Assembly: GCA_010645155.1 (NCBI GenBank)
Contig: JAAGOF010000084.1
Span: forward strand, 40,532-104,531
Direction of reading: 5' to 3'
Source: Tigriopus japonicus
Taxonomy: Eukaryota; Arthropoda; Copepoda; Harpacticoida; Harpacticidae
Length of the DNA stretch: 64,000 nucleotides
Below, one piece after another: positions 55,059-64,000 of the stretch. Below the pieces are notes generated by a model that was not told the DNA's origin, searched no databases, and saw only the letters and a program-made list of their open reading frames with translations. Made by a program: the position numbers and the translations under genes. Within the stretch, counting starts at the first letter, position 1, and each line of letters opens with the position of its first letter.

Positions 55059-56603
55059 TCACTGTTTGAATGAATGTGCTCCAGCGTTTAGAATATTTGG
55101 TCGAACTTTCTTATACTTTATCGTTGGCACATAAATGTTCTGGGCACATACTGGGACATCTCTGTTGTTGAGCCGGTTATCCTGCCAGGGGAAGAAACCC
55201 CATGCAGCGTCATTGTACAGACGCTTGGTGTAACGGCCGTGTTTTGCTGCTTGAAGGAACACCTCAAAGAAATGTCTCTGTGAGTTGAGGTGGCAAGATG
55301 CACTCACGTGTCCACGACAGGAACATTCGTTACACCTGGAATGCAAAGTCCTGCAACCCTTTATGGTGTGCGGTCTCTTGCCAGCACAGAACTTGTATTC
55401 ACAAAAGTCTCCCTGTTGCAGCATCTTACAATTGGTATACTTATGGTTAGGGCTTGCACAGGCTAGGCATTCGCGATGCCACCAAACATCATCACGTAGG
55501 GCTAGCGGAATTGTCGAGGGGGGTCGGTTGCGTTGATTGCCCAAGGGTTTGGTTGATGAGATAGCTTGGGTTGCAGTGGGTGGCTGTTTCTCGGCGTGCC
55601 TCTCGACTTCCGTCCCGATTTCTTCTGATTCATAGCTTGCAGATGGCGTAGGAGGGGTCTCTTGAAGCAGAAGTTGGTAATCTACTTCCTCCATATCCCA
55701 ATCGATTACTACTTCTGCGAGATTTTCGTCATTGGGGCGCGGCGGTGGATTAAGCATGCCTTCGAGGTCGCCTGTACAGGAGTCCAATTCGTTAGGGGGT
55801 ACGACGTTACTTGGAGAGGCGTGTGCTTCCTGGAGTAAGAGAATGGCCATACGAATGTCTTTTTGACTGCTGTAGGGGTGTAACGTGGTTATCCAACGCA
55901 GAACGAGGGCAAGAGGTAGGCTGGCATCGTTGGAAATATAATCCAATTGTTCTTTGCTCAAATCCCAAACACTTTTCGGCCTATTATATATCTGGTGGCG
56001 TCGCCACCAAGGGATTGATTCATTCTGTTGGGCTGCTGCTTTTGCTTCAGATTTCCTCACCACTTTGTAGTTGAATTGGAACAACAACTCGCACACATGG
56101 CCGAGTCCTGTTCGGTTTGGATGAGGGTCTGCTCGAAAGACCCGGTTTCGCTCGGTGGCATGCCTCATCAAGCTTTGCGTATCCACCCCTCCTTTCACGA
56201 CAATCTTCTCTGGCTCCCAGTATGACTTCATATCGCAGAGTAGACCTGACCCCACTTTGATGATATCTTGGTCCTCTAATACTGTCACAAGACAATACGG
56301 TAGGATGTCTCTCATGGTCCCTGGGTAACCATACTCTTGTGCCAGCTCAGGGAGGCTTATGGCCCATGAGAGCCCCGTGACCACGCCCACAACTATGATT
56401 TGGGGCTCCCCATTTGGTTGACGTGTTTCAACGTCTACCGACATGATTGGTGCCGAGGCCAACCCCTCCTTGAATCTCGGCGTGGTTCGGTTCCATAAGT
56501 CTTGACTGGAGATACGGAAAGGGCTGATTCTGAAGCCATCGTCAGGTCTTCGAGGTTGTAAGACAGATTTCATCCATAATTGTGCTTGGTTTTGCCATTT
56601 CAT
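55059..56603 (-). CDS. DEDDy 3'-5' exonuclease fused to three CCHC zinc knuckles, encoded by BEL/Pao element 2
   Basis: The intact 514-codon frame has its ATG at 56,603; the frame is open upstream to about 56,642. Residues ~50-240 carry a DnaQ/WRN/EXD-type exonuclease: motif I SVDVET (D57, E59), motif II KVGSGLLCD (D124), motif III YISND (Y222, D226). All four acidic residues and the tyrosine of the DEDDy class are present. A disordered acidic/proline-rich linker follows (~260-370). The C-terminal region has CX2CX4HX4C at 379-392, CX4CX5HX4C at 401-417 and CX2CX4HX4C at 424-437, like Gag nucleocapsid knuckles. It lies 76 bp downstream of the env stop and 69 bp before the LTR, same strand. A pyrimidine-AG just 5' of 56,642 could be a splice acceptor for a subgenomic mRNA. 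Role unknown; nucleic-acid binding plus 3'-end trimming is the inference. Confidence 0.8.
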   Translation of the reverse strand: MKWQNQAQLWMKSVLQPRRPDDGFRISPFRISSQDLWNRTTPRFKEGLASAPIMSVDVETRQPNGEPQIIVVGVVTGLSWAISLPELAQEYGYPGTMRDILPYCLVTVLEDQDIIKVGSGLLCDMKSYWEPEKIVVKGGVDTQSLMRHATERNRVFRADPHPNRTGLGHVCELLFQFNYKVVRKSEAKAAAQQNESIPWWRRHQIYNRPKSVWDLSKEQLDYISNDASLPLALVLRWITTLHPYSSQKDIRMAILLLQEAHASPSNVVPPNELDSCTGDLEGMLNPPPRPNDENLAEVVIDWDMEEVDYQLLLQETPPTPSASYESEEIGTEVERHAEKQPPTATQAISSTKPLGNQRNRPPSTIPLALRDDVWWHRECLACASPNHKYTNCKMLQQGDFCEYKFCAGKRPHTIKGCRTLHSRCNECSCRGHVSASCHLNSQRHFFEVFLQAAKHGRYTKRLYNDAAWGFFPWQDNRLNNRDVPVCAQNIYVPTIKYKKVRPNILNAGAHSFKQ

Positions 56604-56679
56604 GATGAGAAGAAGGTTCGAGGAAACGCGTTTATGTGGCACACCTTAGCTAACAGAAAATATATTGATTAGTACAGGG

Positions 56680-58443
56680 TTATATAATTATACAATGGCT
56701 CTTCGGGTGTCTGCCCTCAGGTTTCGCATACTTCTGGGAAAGTTCTGAAGTAGCAACCACAATACTTAACACAATTTGACGTAACGACCAGGTTTCTGGA
56801 GGTTCAAGTATTAAATCATCAATGGCCAATGGTTCCGTACTTTCAAGATTCAGATTGGTCAGACGAGTCAACTCATGTTCTTCCAAAAAGTTACTGACGT
56901 TGTATTCGTGAGGAGGGTGTATGAACCTCTGCTGGCTATTCAACAGCTCGTGTTGTCCAAAAATTACGTAGTCAGAAGTTTCCCCAGTACAGCCAGCCAG
57001 AGCTACTAAAAATGTTCCTTGAAGCTCCGTGGTATGAGTTTGATTATTTTCACATTTGATTGTTAGTTCATATGGTTTTGGGTGGTGCAATAGAAACGTT
57101 GAAGCGCTGATCTGTCTGACCTTAGGATGTTTTCCAATGATTTGTACGTTGCAATGTTCTCGTTCCAATTTACTTTCAACAACTATGTTTTCTTCGCAAT
57201 CATTTCCATTGTGTTTTGAAATAATGTGAACCTCACAGAACCACTGGTCTTTAATTTTCGTGCATTTGTCCATTTGCTCTTGTGATAGCTGAGTGTACCG
57301 TGTGAGGTTTTCGTTAGAGGCAATGAAGGAAGGTAACTTTAACTGAGGAACAGCTCCTTGACTCCCAAGGCTAAATGGCAATGTGCGTACTTTGAATAAT
57401 GTCATAACGTTTCCTGGAGTGCCGAGTGGTACGTGAATTACAATTGTCGTGGCCTGTTGTTCCTTAATGATGGTAAAAGGCAAATGAAAAATATCGACCG
57501 GGTCATTTAATAATATTCTTTTCCCTTGACCAGGAAGCCTTTCGTTGAAGTTGTTAATTGCTTGTTCAATGGCATTCTTTGAAAATAGTCCAGGGTGCAG
57601 AACATTAACTATAAGGTCTTGTAACTGATGTACTAGAATACGATGATCTTCAACCAGTTTTTCGATAACTTGTTCTATTCGCAGTATGAATATGTCTACT
57701 TTTTCAGCAGTGAACTCTTGTTCTATCAATTTTTGCGAATGTTCCAGTGCTTCTTTGAAATGATTATCTAAGACTCCCAAATGATGCACTTCTTGCTCTG
57801 TCTTCTTAATGTGCTCAGCAAGTAGCTTCTCGTTATTATACGTCGACGAACTGCTAAACAAATGAGCAATTCCTTCAGCTGCATAAGTTAGTGCTCCTCC
57901 AACCACTAAGGCACCGAGTGAGGCCATAAATCGTTTTTCTCTATGGTTTTCATTTAGATTCAACCAAGCGTGTATTGAGGCATCCTCTATCTCCATACGT
58001 TTGACCATGGCAAAGCACTTTGCTTCTGTAGCAAGAAGTTTTCCAACATTCTTCATTCTAGTCTCGACGTCAGGCCATTTTCTCTGTGTATACTTAAATT
58101 CCAGGCAATGTTCGTTGACTGCACGTGTCAGGGATATCAAATCCGACATTGGAATCGTGAATATCAAATGCCCAACTGTTAGCCCTTGATAAACTTTCCC
58201 AATTTCTTCCAACATATATGGTTTGATAATAGGCGTTATTTCAAAAGGTGGCAATTCTTCTACCCGGCTGTTGTCTGAGGCTTCGATAGAAATTGTTTGT
58301 AAATTATCGTTACCATCAGGGTCATGACTTGAATTTTGTGCTAAGCATGCTCCAAAGTACAAACCCAACAAGGCTAGCCCAACAAGCGATAAAGAATATC
58401 GTGCCGGTTTTCTTACGGTTCGACCTCTTCTGGTAACCTGCAT
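56680..58443 (-). CDS. Envelope-like glycoprotein of BEL/Pao element 2
   Basis: The open frame is 587 codons. It has an N-terminal basic segment and a signal-anchor-like stretch (SLSLVGLALLGLYFGACLAQ, ~17-36). A furin-type site REKR (168-171) is followed directly by a glycine/alanine-rich hydrophobic segment starting FMASLGALVVGGALTY, placed like a fusion peptide. A long coiled-coil-like helical region comes next (~205-290), then a cysteine-containing ectodomain with N-glycosylation sites. This is the layout of F-like envelope proteins acquired by some invertebrate LTR elements. The C-terminus has only a short hydrophobic run (IVLSIVVA) before a polar tail, so a full membrane anchor is not evident; a late frameshift or splicing could explain this. 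Confidence 0.8.
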   Translation of the reverse strand: MQVTRRGRTVRKPARYSLSLVGLALLGLYFGACLAQNSSHDPDGNDNLQTISIEASDNSRVEELPPFEITPIIKPYMLEEIGKVYQGLTVGHLIFTIPMSDLISLTRAVNEHCLEFKYTQRKWPDVETRMKNVGKLLATEAKCFAMVKRMEIEDASIHAWLNLNENHREKRFMASLGALVVGGALTYAAEGIAHLFSSSSTYNNEKLLAEHIKKTEQEVHHLGVLDNHFKEALEHSQKLIEQEFTAEKVDIFILRIEQVIEKLVEDHRILVHQLQDLIVNVLHPGLFSKNAIEQAINNFNERLPGQGKRILLNDPVDIFHLPFTIIKEQQATTIVIHVPLGTPGNVMTLFKVRTLPFSLGSQGAVPQLKLPSFIASNENLTRYTQLSQEQMDKCTKIKDQWFCEVHIISKHNGNDCEENIVVESKLEREHCNVQIIGKHPKVRQISASTFLLHHPKPYELTIKCENNQTHTTELQGTFLVALAGCTGETSDYVIFGQHELLNSQQRFIHPPHEYNVSNFLEEHELTRLTNLNLESTEPLAIDDLILEPPETWSLRQIVLSIVVATSELSQKYAKPEGRHPKSHCIII

Positions 58444-58497
58444 TTCTGGCCCCTTCAGTTCTTGGTTTTTGTAGCATGGTCGAGTGTTGGAGAATGA

Positions 58498-60425
58498 CTA
58501 GTTGTTTATTGTCTTGGAGACATAGATATTTATAGGTGGTAATAGATGCATTGTCGGGAGGGGTATACTCGGGAGCAGGATACTACAGTTTTGTGTGCTG
58601 TTTGGTTTGGTTTCATCTCTTGCAGTCTCTATGTTCGGTAGTAAAACGTCATCTTCAGGCTGAACACTGTCGACGGTCGTGTCAAAGTTTGCTGGTGCTT
58701 CTGGCTCTTCATTCGTCTTGATTTGTCGTTCAACGTCTAGATCCTCTTCCAAATGGAAGATATGGTTAACTCCCCTTTTAATTAGGCCATTCCTTGTTCT
58801 CAGTGTAACTACTCGCACGATGTTGTCTGGACCCGGGTGTGTCTCAACCACTCTTGCCAAAGGCCACTTTTGTTTGGATAGTTTCTCTCCAGGCCTTATG
58901 AAAACTAGTTGTCCGACCTGAATAGGCGGCGTTAGTCTTTTACGTGATCTAGGGTTTTGCAATGAGGCAAGGTATTCTGACTTCCACCTCCGTTCAAATT
59001 GAGCCATGATTGTTTGTCTGTGCTTATAAGCTTTTTGAAATGGAATATCTTCGTGAGGCTGCGTTTGTGTTGGCATACTTCTAATGACCTTGCCGATTAA
59101 AAAGTGTCCCGGTGTAAGAGGGTCAAGTGACATGGGATCATCTGACATGGCTGAAATGGGTCTAGAGTTTACTATTCCTTCAATTTCAATTAAGGTGGTC
59201 TCAAGTTGCTTGTGCGATAACATGGCTGAACCAATTACTCGCCGTAAATGAGTTTTTACAGTTTTTACCATTCTCTCCCAAACTCCTCCCTGATGCGGAG
59301 TGTACGGGGGTATAAAAGTCCAACGAATTCCTTTTTCAGTCAGTTCCTTTAGAAATTGTCCCGTTCGCTTGAAAGCTTTTGCGTTGTCGGATAAGAAAAG
59401 ACTCGGAATCCCTCTTCTAGCCACAAATCTTGATATTGCAGTAAGCGTCTCATCGGTGGTCAGTTTGTTAGTGATTTCCAAGTGAATTGCTCGTGTTGTC
59501 ATACAAGTAAACAACAGAATGTATCGTTTTTCAATGTCCTTACCCTCCCCGCCTTTTTGCTTGACAAAAAGTGGTCCCGCGTAATCTAAGCCTGTACAGG
59601 TAAAAGTTGGAGCGTACGTTACACGGGCTGATGGGAATTGACCAATAGGAGGTTGAGCTTGAGTGAGACGATCTTTAAAACAATTAGGGCAATGGCGGAC
59701 AGCTTTTCTCAGCGTACGTTTTCCTCCCAGAACCCAAACATGTTGTCGCAAGCTTGCTTGTAATTGATCAAGCCCTGGGCATGCTAATTGCTTATGCTCA
59801 TATTGAATTAAGAGTTGGACGAGCCGAGAATTGCCCGGTAAGAGTGGTAATTCTCGGATGGGGTTATCTGCCTGTGACAACCTGCCCCTCATACACAGTA
59901 TGCCCTTAGCATTGACAAACGGGTTGAACTTGGCCAGGTGATGCCCAGGCGGTAACGTGGGTCGTTTGTGCAGGAGAGTAAAAAGAGAAGGCCAGGTTTG
60001 CCGCTGAATGTCCTTTATCCAGACATATTTAGCTTGTAAATAGTGATCTGGTGTCCAAGATGTGAAAGGTTGCGCAGGGACAAGTTTTCTTAAAAATCTC
60101 AACACATAGCAAATGACATTGAGCAGAAAGAGATACGAATTAAAACGTTGGACATTGATAGTGTTCAGAAGCATCTCAGCAGGCTGCGTATGAGTGACCG
60201 AACAGAACATTGGGACCGATAGTGCTTCCACGGAATTTCGTTCGGTTGGTTTTAATTCAGCCGTAGCTTCAATCGGCGGAGAAGGGGGATTGGTCAAAGG
60301 GGTGGGATACCATGTAGAGTGGTGCAAATTTGCAGGACCATATACCCACATTTTCATCGCCGTGGCCGAGACGAGACCTCTAGAGGGAATGTCAGCCGGA
60401 TTATCTTTTGTGGGCGTGGTACCAC
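58498..60425 (-). pseudogene. Integrase part of pol, BEL/Pao element 2
   Basis: The continuous frame from about 60,425 to a stop at 58,498 encodes the end of the RNase H-like region (PTKDNPADIPSRG), a zinc-binding HKQLACPG...CPNC segment and the DDE core (D in TGLDYAGP, D in LSDNAKAF, E in GGVWERMV). A BEL-type C-terminal domain with an SH3-like VGQLVFIRPGEK follows. The ATG at 60,357 is internal. The frame is shifted against the upstream RT/RNase H frame at about 60,410-60,430, so pol as a whole is broken although the integrase itself is intact. Confidence 0.85.
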
Positions 60426-61381
60426 TGAGTGGAGTTAGTGTGTGTAGTTATTTCTTTTACCCGATTGGCAGCAAATGTTTTGAGATTGGCAGGATTCGTA
60501 TTGATCCAGTAAAGGGCAATCATGGAATCGGTGTAAAAGTAAGCCTTACTAAAAGTGCCAATGCTGGCTTGAACCTTTTTGAGCAAGCTGATTCCCATCC
60601 TGCATGCCATAAGCTCCAACCGTGGTAGTGTAAGAGATTTTGTGGGGGCCACTCGCGCTTTTGCTATCAACAAAGCGACCTTAACTTGGTCGTTGCTAAG
60701 ATATCTCACATACACACAAGAGGCATAAGGGCGTTGTGAGGCATCACAGAAGATGTGAAGCTCTGCCTGTTGATGTGCGTCAGCTAAGCCAATGTACCTC
60801 GGGAACCTGAGCGTGTCTTGACGTAACAAAGCTTGAATAGCCTGATTCCATCCAGTTTGTATATTCAACGGGAGGGGGTCATTCCAACCAATGTTACCGT
60901 GCTTCCAGATATTTTGCATACATATCTTCAAAAGAATAGTGTGTGGAGAAACCAATCCAAGAGGATCAAATATGCCTGCCAATTTCGAAAGCACACCTCG
61001 CTTGGTTTCAGTGACATTGGTATCCCATGACGAGGCTAGTGAATGTATTTGGTAAATAAGCTCGTCCGTATTCGTATGAAAGGAAACTCCAAGTGTTTTT
61101 CCCTTTTGTTCATCCTCATGTAGATGAAGCAATGCCTTCGGGTTTAGCTTGTCAGATGGAAGTCGGCTACACACTTCGGCCGAGTTTGAAATGAACTTTG
61201 TCAAGTTGAAGCCCCATTTATGCAATAGCGTGCTTACATCTTCCCATTTTGCTACAGCTTCGTTTGGTGTATCTGCAAAAATGAAGACGTCGTCAACATA
61301 TATGTCACGCTGCAAAGTCGTGCCTGCCAACGGGTGGTCAGTTGTGTTTTCGGAAGCAAGTTTTTGTATTTGTAGATGCAT
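60401..61381 (-). pseudogene. RT (C-terminal half) and RNase H of BEL/Pao element 2
   Basis: The frame begins just before the RT catalytic YVDD (DIYVDDVFIFAD). It continues through the thumb/connection (GVLSKLAGIFDPLGLVSP) and an RNase H-like domain (IFCDASQRPYASCVYVRYL, YFYTDSMIALYWI), ending at a stop at 60,401 caused by the frameshift. The protease and the first RT motifs are missing. The sequence is joined at about 61,385 to gag-type sequence in another frame, showing an internal deletion. Confidence 0.85.
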
Positions 61382-61967
61382 GTTGCGGGTAAGGTGGGGG
61401 CCTCATCGTGCCCATAGTAGGCCTGGTTGTTCGTAAGGGAGGATAAACATCTCTGGCTTTGTCAAATACTGGCCATTGCTGTGCTGGTCCTCTTTCCATG
61501 GGCGCGCTTGGGGTCTCCAATCGTCGGGGCATCCAATCCACACGTGATTGCGGCATTTGTCCGGGCATGTAGGGCCCTAATCGATGCTCCTCTAGATGCT
61601 TGCTTGCTTGCTCCAGCTCACCCGAAACCTTTTGTCTCATTGCACGCACTTCTTCCAAGCAGGATTTCATTAGTTGCATCTCCTCTTGAATATTATAAGA
61701 CATGTGATGAGCTTGATTAAGTAAGTCGTCGTTGATAGAACCGTCCTCACTACTTTTGGTACTACGTGGGTATAAAGGAACTTTTGGTTGAGTTCCTGTT
61801 TGTGGTAGTGCTGCGGGGACAGTTTGTTCTTCACTTAAGCATGCAGCACCTCTAGTTTCACCTTCTGCCATAGAAGTGGGGAGAAGTGTTCGTTCTTTGA
61901 TCAAAGATATTACTTCTTGTCTTTCTTTACTTCTTCCCTCCAATTTGTTATGATGAAAGAAAGCACG
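61338..61967 (-). pseudogene. Gag fragment of BEL/Pao element 2
   Basis: A roughly 200-codon frame continues from the Gypsy LTR boundary. It is charged and helical (KERQEVISLIKERTLL, MQLMKSCLEEVRAMRQKVSG), then Pro/Arg-rich (RTTRPTMGTMRPPPYP). It is interpreted as a middle part of gag. Both ends are lost: upstream to the Ty3/Gypsy insertion, downstream to the deletion into RT. Confidence 0.6.
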
Positions 61968-62067
61968 TGTAACTACGAGAACAAGTTTTACTCAAGTGCC
62001 AGTTTATTCATGAATCACCAGATCTGAATTAGTACGAGTCATGAGGAAAGGAAACCAAAACTTAACA
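61968..62067 (-). repeat. 3' LTR of Ty3/Gypsy element (100 bp)
   Basis: On the minus strand it starts TGTTAAGTTTTGG directly after a polypurine tract and ends CGTAGTTACA. AATAAA is present (catgaataaactgg). It is unusually short for Gypsy; without the 5' LTR in the window the end is inferred from the TG...CA rule and the resumption of BEL gag codons. Confidence 0.65.
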
Positions 62068-62077
62068 CCTCCCCTTC
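62068..62077 (-). promoter_or_regulatory. Polypurine tract of Ty3/Gypsy element
   Basis: The minus-strand purine run aaggggagg abuts the LTR start, the normal priming site for plus-strand DNA synthesis. Confidence 0.8.
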
Positions 62078-62317
62078 AAGTTTGTATCCTTCGAGAACCT
62101 CGAATGATGCAAATAACACATTTATCATCGAGAAGCATTTGGCGGGAAATATAAAAGATTCAGGAAGTTCATAACAAATTTGCTAACGCAAACATATCCT
62201 TTAAGATTCAGAAGAGGTCATTTGTCCATAGAGCATAGGTTATTAAGATTTTTGAGACTCCGATGAACATGAAATAATTTGTTTGTCCTTGTTCAAATAT
62301 TGTTGCGGACTTGTTAT

Positions 62318-64000
62318 TTACTTAACGAGGTAATCCTCGTGAAAGCGTAATTTTTTGTATTGATTTTTGATCTTGTTTTGGATGCGTTCACTCCTTCTAG
62401 GTTGCCACGGTTTAGAGGAATCACGAGTCATGTTCGCCGCTTTTGTCCCGTTTCTTTCCCCACCGTCACCCGTTTCCCTCATATTCACGCCGTCATCGGC
62501 CTTCGGATTGTGATTCGGGAAATGATGTGGAGAACTGATATCGTTAGTCGTTCTCAAACTCTTTGATCGTGGACGTAGAAAGACCCTGTTTCGACGGTAA
62601 GAACCACTCGAGGTCTTGACTACGTATGAACGTCCTCCCGGAAGCACCTTGTCGATAATTCCATCGGGAAACCATGTTTTGCTCGTGGGCGATTGGAAAG
62701 CGACCGAATCTCCAACAGATAATGGTACGAGATTTTTCCCTCCTGCAGCCATGACTGAATCATTTCGAATTTTTTCACGGGCTTCCGCAAATTCTTTTGA
62801 TACCAAAGGAGGATCACGAACATCGGGCAAAAGAGATCTCGGATTGCGGCCAAAAAATCCAAAAAACGGACTGAATCCGTCCGAGCGAGGAGTTAGGCGC
62901 CATGCAAACAACGCCTCTCGAAACGTCTTCTGATTAGATCCCACTTTTTTCATCAAATTTTTCACAGATTTCACTGCCGCTTCAGCTAGGCCGTTGCTTC
63001 TAGGGTTATATGGGGATGATGTTTCGTTCATAATATTGAAGTCCCGACAAAAACTGTCGAATTGATCACGAAACTGCGGTCCATTATCTCCCTTCAGATG
63101 TTTAGGGAATCCGTATTCATAGAACCACATTATTAGAACTTCACAGATTGCCGATGTTGTTAAGCTTGCCAACCGATGAACGAAGGGATATCCACTAAAC
63201 CGGTCCACCAAAATAATGTAATGGCGATTTTCTAATTCAAAAAGGTCGACAGAAACCTTATCCATAGGGAAAGAGGCACTATCAGATAGAATAGGCTGAT
63301 TGGATTGTGATGGGAGGTACATCAAGCAAGATGAGCATCCTGCAATTCTGTTCTTGACGTCATTAGGAAGACCAGGCCAAACGTATAACTGCTTTGCCAA
63401 CGTCAATGTTTTATTCATTCCAGAATGAGATGCATGAAGAAGGTCAAGAACTCTCGGTCTGGCCGGTCGAGGTATCAACAAGCAATCACCACTGAGAAGG
63501 ATCCCGTCCTCAACCCGCAGAGTATCGAAAAGTGCCTTGAAGTGACCTAGACGATCTGACAACGGACGTCCAGATTGCACCCGGTGACGCAACTCGCGGT
63601 ATTCTTGATCAACATTATCGATTACAAGCCGTAAAGCGGGATCTTTGGAATTGACCACCGAGCGAACCACAATATCAGACTCCTCCTCCGCTGGGAAGTA
63701 CGGAGCCCGGCTAAGGGCATCAGCGATTAAGTGGGTTTTCCCCGCCGACCATTCGACTGTAAATGAATATGCCACCAAATTCTCCCTCATTCTCTGAAGA
63801 CGGGCATTTGCTAGTGAAGACAGAGGTTTATCAAATATTCCGACGAGAGGACGGTGATCCGTGATAACTTTAAAACCAGGTAAACCCCTTAAATAGAAAT
63901 AACATTTGTTGATGGCCCATTGAATTGCACTACACTCAAGCTCAACGGTAGCGTAATTCTGTTGAGCTGTGGTTAGTGAACATGATCCACATTGGATGAG
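62318..64000 (-). CDS. Ty3/Gypsy pol: RNase H end and integrase (partial)
   Basis: The frame is open from the window edge to a stop at 62,318, at least 560 codons. It begins within the RNase H domain (VELECSAIQWAI, VITDHRPLVGIF, HLIADALSR). The integrase follows, with an H2C2 zinc domain (HASHSGMNKT...CSSC) and the DDE core: D in KVSVDLFE, D in KGDNGPQF, E in NGLAEAAVKS. A basic C-terminal tail ends in KLRFHEDYLVK. No stops or shifts interrupt it, so this copy may be recent. A 3' untranslated stretch of about 240 bp separates it from the polypurine tract. Confidence 0.92.
   Translation of the reverse strand, partial: LIQCGSCSLTTAQQNYATVELECSAIQWAINKCYFYLRGLPGFKVITDHRPLVGIFDKPLSSLANARLQRMRENLVAYSFTVEWSAGKTHLIADALSRAPYFPAEEESDIVVRSVVNSKDPALRLVIDNVDQEYRELRHRVQSGRPLSDRLGHFKALFDTLRVEDGILLSGDCLLIPRPARPRVLDLLHASHSGMNKTLTLAKQLYVWPGLPNDVKNRIAGCSSCLMYLPSQSNQPILSDSASFPMDKVSVDLFELENRHYIILVDRFSGYPFVHRLASLTTSAICEVLIMWFYEYGFPKHLKGDNGPQFRDQFDSFCRDFNIMNETSSPYNPRSNGLAEAAVKSVKNLMKKVGSNQKTFREALFAWRLTPRSDGFSPFFGFFGRNPRSLLPDVRDPPLVSKEFAEAREKIRNDSVMAAGGKNLVPLSVGDSVAFQSPTSKTWFPDGIIDKVLPGGRSYVVKTSSGSYRRNRVFLRPRSKSLRTTNDISSPHHFPNHNPKADDGVNMRETGDGGERNGTKAANMTRDSSKPWQPRRSERIQNKIKNQYKKLRFHEDYLVK

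Larger units (their letters stand above)
54300..61967 (-). mobile_element. BEL/Pao element 2 with env and exonuclease ORF, 5' truncated
   Basis: Minus-strand order: gag fragment (61,967-61,338), RT palm/RNase H (61,381-60,401), integrase (to 58,498), env (58,443-56,680), exonuclease/zinc-knuckle ORF (56,603-55,059), then an LTR that starts TGTCTTG at 54,990. The left limit is approximate because the LTR end is not defined and a gap lies within it. The 5' part is cut by a Ty3/Gypsy insertion at 61,968, and gag-pol has lost its middle. Integrase layout and domain order are BEL/Pao type. Confidence 0.85.
61968..64000 (-). mobile_element. Ty3/Gypsy retrotransposon, 3' part, continues past the window
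   Basis: It consists of a 3' LTR (61,968-62,067), a polypurine tract and a pol frame on the minus strand. It is inserted into gag of BEL/Pao element 2. The 5' half lies beyond position 64,000. Confidence 0.9.

Noticed and set aside
1..64000. CRISPR array, bacterial operons, rRNA
   Set aside because: No spaced direct repeats of the right type and no ribosomal RNA sequence; the genome is eukaryotic.

Overview
This is nuclear DNA from an animal. Protein genes are split by GT-AG introns, conserved metazoan genes are present (MRE11, METTL25-like, COA6, IPMK), and the right half is filled with LTR retroelements and DNA transposons of invertebrate type. Intron sizes, the Env-bearing BEL/Pao element, P-element-like and polinton-like remnants and about 40% GC fit a crustacean, perhaps a copepod. 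That is an inference; nothing in the window fixes the species.

Layout. Positions 1-11,600 hold no gene I can support. A compact gene island follows at 11.6-27.7 kb. It contains an orphan minus-strand exon (11,622-11,954), a single-exon putative type I membrane protein (12,040-12,801, plus) and a five-exon METTL25-like methyltransferase (12,835-22,733, minus) whose last exon is only 111 bp. A possible small two-exon gene lies inside METTL25 intron 1. Next come COA6 (22,812-23,087), IPMK (23,271-24,251) and three-exon MRE11 (25,371-27,741), all minus and closely spaced.

From 28.2 kb the window is mobile-element territory. A nearly intact BEL/Pao retrotransposon (28,200-35,217) has 246-bp LTRs differing at one base, but contains an assembly gap. 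A decayed P-element-like transposase follows, then inverted-repeat elements, an LTR/gag fragment (39.5-41.7 kb), two TIR elements (45.3-46.4 and 47.2-47.5 kb), a broken polinton/adintovirus-type DNA polymerase B (48.4-50.7 kb) and a broken retroviral-type envelope gene inserted in a host-like acidic ORF (51.4-53.2 kb).

The right end (about 54.3-62.0 kb, minus) is a second BEL/Pao element. Its gag-pol is damaged by an internal deletion and a frameshift, but its env ORF is open. Downstream of env it carries a further 514-codon ORF with a complete DEDDy 3'-5' exonuclease motif set followed by three CCHC-type zinc knuckles. I know of no described retroelement with this combination, and it is the most interesting object in the window. 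A Ty3/Gypsy element (61,968 to beyond 64,000) is inserted into this BEL element.
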